Assembly (NCBI GenBank): GCA_964545585.1
Contig: CAZJFT010000046.1
Location: 1-7,958 of the forward strand
From: UBA9642 sp964545585
GTDB taxonomy: Archaea; Nanobdellota; Nanobdellia; Woesearchaeales; UBA9642
Length of the DNA: 7,958 nucleotides
Reading direction: 5' to 3'
How positions within the stretch are numbered: the stretch's first letter is position 1; every line of letters starts with the position of its first letter. A program made the translations under genes and the position numbers. The notes under the pieces are model-generated. The model did not search any database. It was not told where the DNA came from and saw only the letters and a program-made list of their open reading frames with translations. Positions 5,859 through 7,958 of this stretch are shown here, piece by piece.

Positions 5859-7304
5859 ATGGAGCAGCATTTCAAGGAAAGGAAGACAAAGATAGTATGC
5901 ACACTAGGCCCGAGTTCAGACGACAAGGAACAGATAAGGAAGATGCATGAGAAAGGGATGAATGTTGCAAGACTGAATTTTTCGCACGGCACACATGAGT
6001 ATCATAAAAGGATAATGGATTCCATAAGAGAGCTCAACAAGGGTCTCGATATACCTATAGGCATGATGCTTGACACCAAAGGACCAGAATTGAGGATAGG
6101 CAGATTCAAGGAGCCAGTATTTTTAAAAGAGGATACAGAGATAACGTTGACGACAGAAGACCTTGAATTCTCTGATGATAAAAGGATATCAGTAATATAC
6201 AAGGATATGCCTTCATTAGTCGATAAGGGATCGATGATATACATTGCGGACGGCACGATAGAACTGAAAGTCGATTCAGTAGAGGATAAAGATATACGCT
6301 GCACAGTATCGATAGGAGGAGAGGTGAGCACCAGGAAGAATATAAGCGTGCCAGGTGCAAAGATAATGCTGCCGGCAATATCTAAAGAAGACGAGTATGA
6401 CATAATCTTTGGTATAGAGAACGGCATAGATTTCATCGCACAATCATTCGTCAGCACGGCAGAAGACGTCAAACGATTGAGAGAATTGCTCAAGAGAGAA
6501 AACAGCGAGCACATACACATAATAGCAAAGATAGAATCATCTCAGGCATTGGAGAACATCGATGAGATAATAAAAGAATCCGATGGAGTGATGGTCGCAA
6601 GGGGAGACCTTGGCGTGCAGATACCTATAGAGAACATACCCTCAGTACAGAAAAGCATAATTAAGAAATGCAACATAGCCGGCAAGCCAGTCATAACAGC
6701 CACACAAATGCTTGAATCTATGACAAAAAATCCGCGCCCTACGAGAGCAGAGGCGACAGATGTCGCCAACGCAATCCTAGACGGCACAGATGCGATAATG
6801 CTCTCTGCGGAGACTGCATCAGGTAAGTATCCTCTGAAATCTGTAGAGGTCATGGATAGGATTGCCAAGAAGACAGAGCAGACATTGAAGAACACTAAAA
6901 TAGCGACTTGGGTCGAAGAGAGCGACAAGGAATACAAGCTGACAATAACCGATTCATTGAGCAGATCAGTATGCGAAACAGCAAGGGATCTTGAAGCTAC
7001 GGCAATAGTCACATGCACATCAACAGGCCACACAGCAAGACAGATATCAAGGCACAGGCCTATAAATCCCATAATCGCAGTCACCCCAAACGAGAACGAA
7101 TTCAAGAAACTGGTACTGACATGGGGCGTGAAACCTCTGCTCATAGAATATCCTGAAGACACTGATGAATTGATAAACATAAGTCTACGGGCAATAAAAG
7201 AGAGGGGCTATGTGAAAGAATTCGACCTGATAGTATGGACTGCAGGCATACCATTCAATATCGGCGGCAACATAAACATCATGAAAGTAGAATTAGTGAA
7301 ATGA
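5859..7304 (+). CDS. pyk: Pyruvate kinase
   Basis: A 481-residue, full-length pyruvate kinase that transfers phosphate from phosphoenolpyruvate to ADP, yielding pyruvate and ATP in the last step of cytoplasmic glycolysis. The N-terminus KTKIVCTLGPSS and ARLNFSHG (37-44) carry the phosphate-binding Arg38 and K+ ligands Asn40 and Ser42. DTKGPELRIG (72-81) gives K+ ligand Asp72 and Glu77. The B domain follows (about 82-175). IIAKIES (221-227) has catalytic Lys224 and metal ligand Glu226; MVARGDLGV (245-253) has metal ligand Asp250; ITATQMLESM (279-288) carries Thr282; the signature PTRAEATDVANA and DGTDAIMLSAETASG follow. The C domain (about 350-481) has TSTGHTARQISRHRP (387-401), where sugar-phosphate effectors bind in regulated relatives. 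There is no extra C-terminal PEP-utilising domain. Glu77 (Glu117 in rabbit muscle numbering) predicts K+ dependence. Tandem stops TGA-TAA end the gene. It is divergent from the RHH gene and appears to be a single-gene unit. Confidence 0.97.
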   Translation: MEQHFKERKTKIVCTLGPSSDDKEQIRKMHEKGMNVARLNFSHGTHEYHKRIMDSIRELNKGLDIPIGMMLDTKGPELRIGRFKEPVFLKEDTEITLTTEDLEFSDDKRISVIYKDMPSLVDKGSMIYIADGTIELKVDSVEDKDIRCTVSIGGEVSTRKNISVPGAKIMLPAISKEDEYDIIFGIENGIDFIAQSFVSTAEDVKRLRELLKRENSEHIHIIAKIESSQALENIDEIIKESDGVMVARGDLGVQIPIENIPSVQKSIIKKCNIAGKPVITATQMLESMTKNPRPTRAEATDVANAILDGTDAIMLSAETASGKYPLKSVEVMDRIAKKTEQTLKNTKIATWVEESDKEYKLTITDSLSRSVCETARDLEATAIVTCTSTGHTARQISRHRPINPIIAVTPNENEFKKLVLTWGVKPLLIEYPEDTDELINISLRAIKERGYVKEFDLIVWTAGIPFNIGGNINIMKVELVK

Positions 7305-7305
7305 T

Positions 7306-7322
7306 AAAAAAATATAAAAAAA
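7306..7322 (-). terminator. T-run terminator of the minus-strand membrane-protein gene
   Basis: On the minus strand, two runs of seven T (complements of 7316-7322 and 7306-7312) lie 17-33 bases past that gene's TAG stop. Tandem T-runs without a hairpin are typical intrinsic archaeal terminators. Confidence 0.6.
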
Positions 7323-7338
7323 TAATACAAAGAGATAA

Positions 7339-7958
7339 CTAGCCACCTTCTTTTTTTTCTGTGTTTGAAGATTTTTTATCTTCAGATTCAGCACGCTCTA
7401 TCTCATCATACAGCTTCTGTTTCTCATCATACTGCTGGTATAGCTTCTGAAGCCTGTCGAATATGTCCTTGAATTCAGGATATACAGATATGCGCTTCAT
7501 GAACTCCTCATCAGACTTCAGCTTATTAATCTTGTCGCAGAAATCTTTCTCTAGATCGAAAGGATTCTTGTTCTCGGAGTAATTGTCATATAATTCCATC
7601 ATCAGGTTATAGATGTTCTTTATCTCCGGATACTTGAACATTATATCTTTCATCTCCTCATTCTTGCTCAATTCGAAAAGCTTGTTCGAAAGGACATTCT
7701 CCTCTTCAGATAATATCTTGTTCTCCAGCTCAACCATCTTCATCAAGCTTTGGTAATGCAAATCATCAAGCCGTTTCTCCTTTTCGAAATGTATGCGCTC
7801 ATTATAAGCTAGATCCTTCGATATGGCATATACAGCAAGTGGAGCTATGAGCATGAACAAAAGAAGGAGCCAGCTGTACTCGAAGAATATGTTCGGGCAC
7901 AGCAAGAAGAAATAACTGTATGTTAAGAATCCTGCTGCAAGGAATATCACGCTTATTA
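7339..7958 (-). CDS. Membrane protein with cytoplasmic helical repeat domain, 5' end cut by the window edge
   Basis: The frame is open to the window edge. The first available start is a GTG at 7950 with no visible ribosome-binding site in the 8 bases left, so the true N-terminus probably lies outside. Counting from that GTG there are 203 residues: two hydrophobic helices (about 2-22 and 27-43), then a highly charged region of about 160 residues that is predicted helical and probably cytoplasmic. A duplicated motif is evident: residues 90-127 and 140-177 align without gaps, sharing EE, YPE-hydrophobic-K, and L-Y-x-x-Y-x-E (108-126 and 158-176). The protein ends in a disordered Lys/Glu-rich tail (KKSSNTEKKEGG). 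I do not recognise the family. The layout suggests a membrane-tethered scaffold or coiled-coil interaction protein; no catalytic motif is visible. It is convergent with pyk, 34 bp apart. Confidence 0.75.
   Translation of the reverse strand, partial: ISVIFLAAGFLTYSYFFLLCPNIFFEYSWLLLLFMLIAPLAVYAISKDLAYNERIHFEKEKRLDDLHYQSLMKMVELENKILSEEENVLSNKLFELSKNEEMKDIMFKYPEIKNIYNLMMELYDNYSENKNPFDLEKDFCDKINKLKSDEEFMKRISVYPEFKDIFDRLQKLYQQYDEKQKLYDEIERAESEDKKSSNTEKKEGG
7351..7377 (+). terminator. T-run terminator of pyk, embedded in the convergent gene
   Basis: On the plus strand, eight T at 7351-7358 and six T at 7372-7377 follow the pyk stop by 47-73 bases, while the 34-bp gap itself is A-rich on this strand. 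The runs are the complement of the Lys-rich C-terminal codons of the opposing gene, so pyk transcripts probably end inside it and the two messages overlap at their 3' ends. Confidence 0.55.

Noticed and set aside
6002..7180. Long minus-strand open frames (172 and 212 residues) within pyk
   Set aside because: They are Ser/Leu/Ile-rich shadows of a highly conserved pyruvate kinase with no start signals.
1..7958. CRISPR array, tRNA, rRNA, insertion sequence or attachment site
   Set aside because: No spaced direct repeats of 20 bp or more, no cloverleaf-like GC-rich segment, no transposase or integrase and no long terminal inverted repeats were seen.

Overview
The window looks like archaeal chromosome, most likely from a small-genome (DPANN, Woesearchaeota-like) lineage. 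It is AT-rich, with ATA-rich Ile and AGA/AGG-rich Arg codon use. Genes are preceded by TATA-box promoters, with either short GGTG/GGAG ribosome-binding leaders or apparently leaderless starts. T-runs rather than strong hairpins mark gene ends, and the surface proteins are Ig-like with many N-glycosylation sequons. The lineage call is an inference; no rRNA or other marker gene is present.

Layout. Positions 1-247 are a very AT-rich upstream region with a perfect 21-bp tandem duplication and a duplicated TATA-like element. Positions 248-2080 (+) encode a secreted, membrane-anchored protein with two cell-wall-binding-repeat-2-like (CWB2) units, beta-sandwich domains, one transmembrane helix, and a cytoplasmic zinc ribbon with a His-rich tail. 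Convergent to it, 28 bp away, 2109-5315 (-) encodes a protein of more than 1000 residues: signal peptide, several Ig-like domains with probable disulfides, an FN3 domain, a helical/coiled-coil stalk, one transmembrane helix and a helical cytoplasmic domain. Upstream of it on the same strand is a small ribbon-helix-helix (RHH) regulator (5493-5672, -) with a paired GTATAC site at its start. Divergent from the regulator is a complete pyruvate kinase gene, pyk (5859-7304, +), apparently leaderless. The right edge (7339-7958, -) holds the 3' part of a membrane protein whose cytoplasmic region contains a duplicated YPE-type helical motif.

How the genes relate. The two convergent large genes encode proteins of the same architecture class (big ectodomain, one C-terminal membrane helix, small cytoplasmic domain), so they plausibly belong to the cell envelope and may link surface contact to the cytoplasm; the functional link is inference. 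The RHH gene has no toxin partner and looks like a self-regulating DNA-binding protein that could also act on its neighbours. Pyruvate kinase is ordinary core metabolism (PEP + ADP to pyruvate + ATP). No mobile element, CRISPR array, tRNA or rRNA is visible. I see no complete new system; the most unusual items are the CWB2/zinc-ribbon surface protein, the RHH control region and the duplicated-motif membrane protein.
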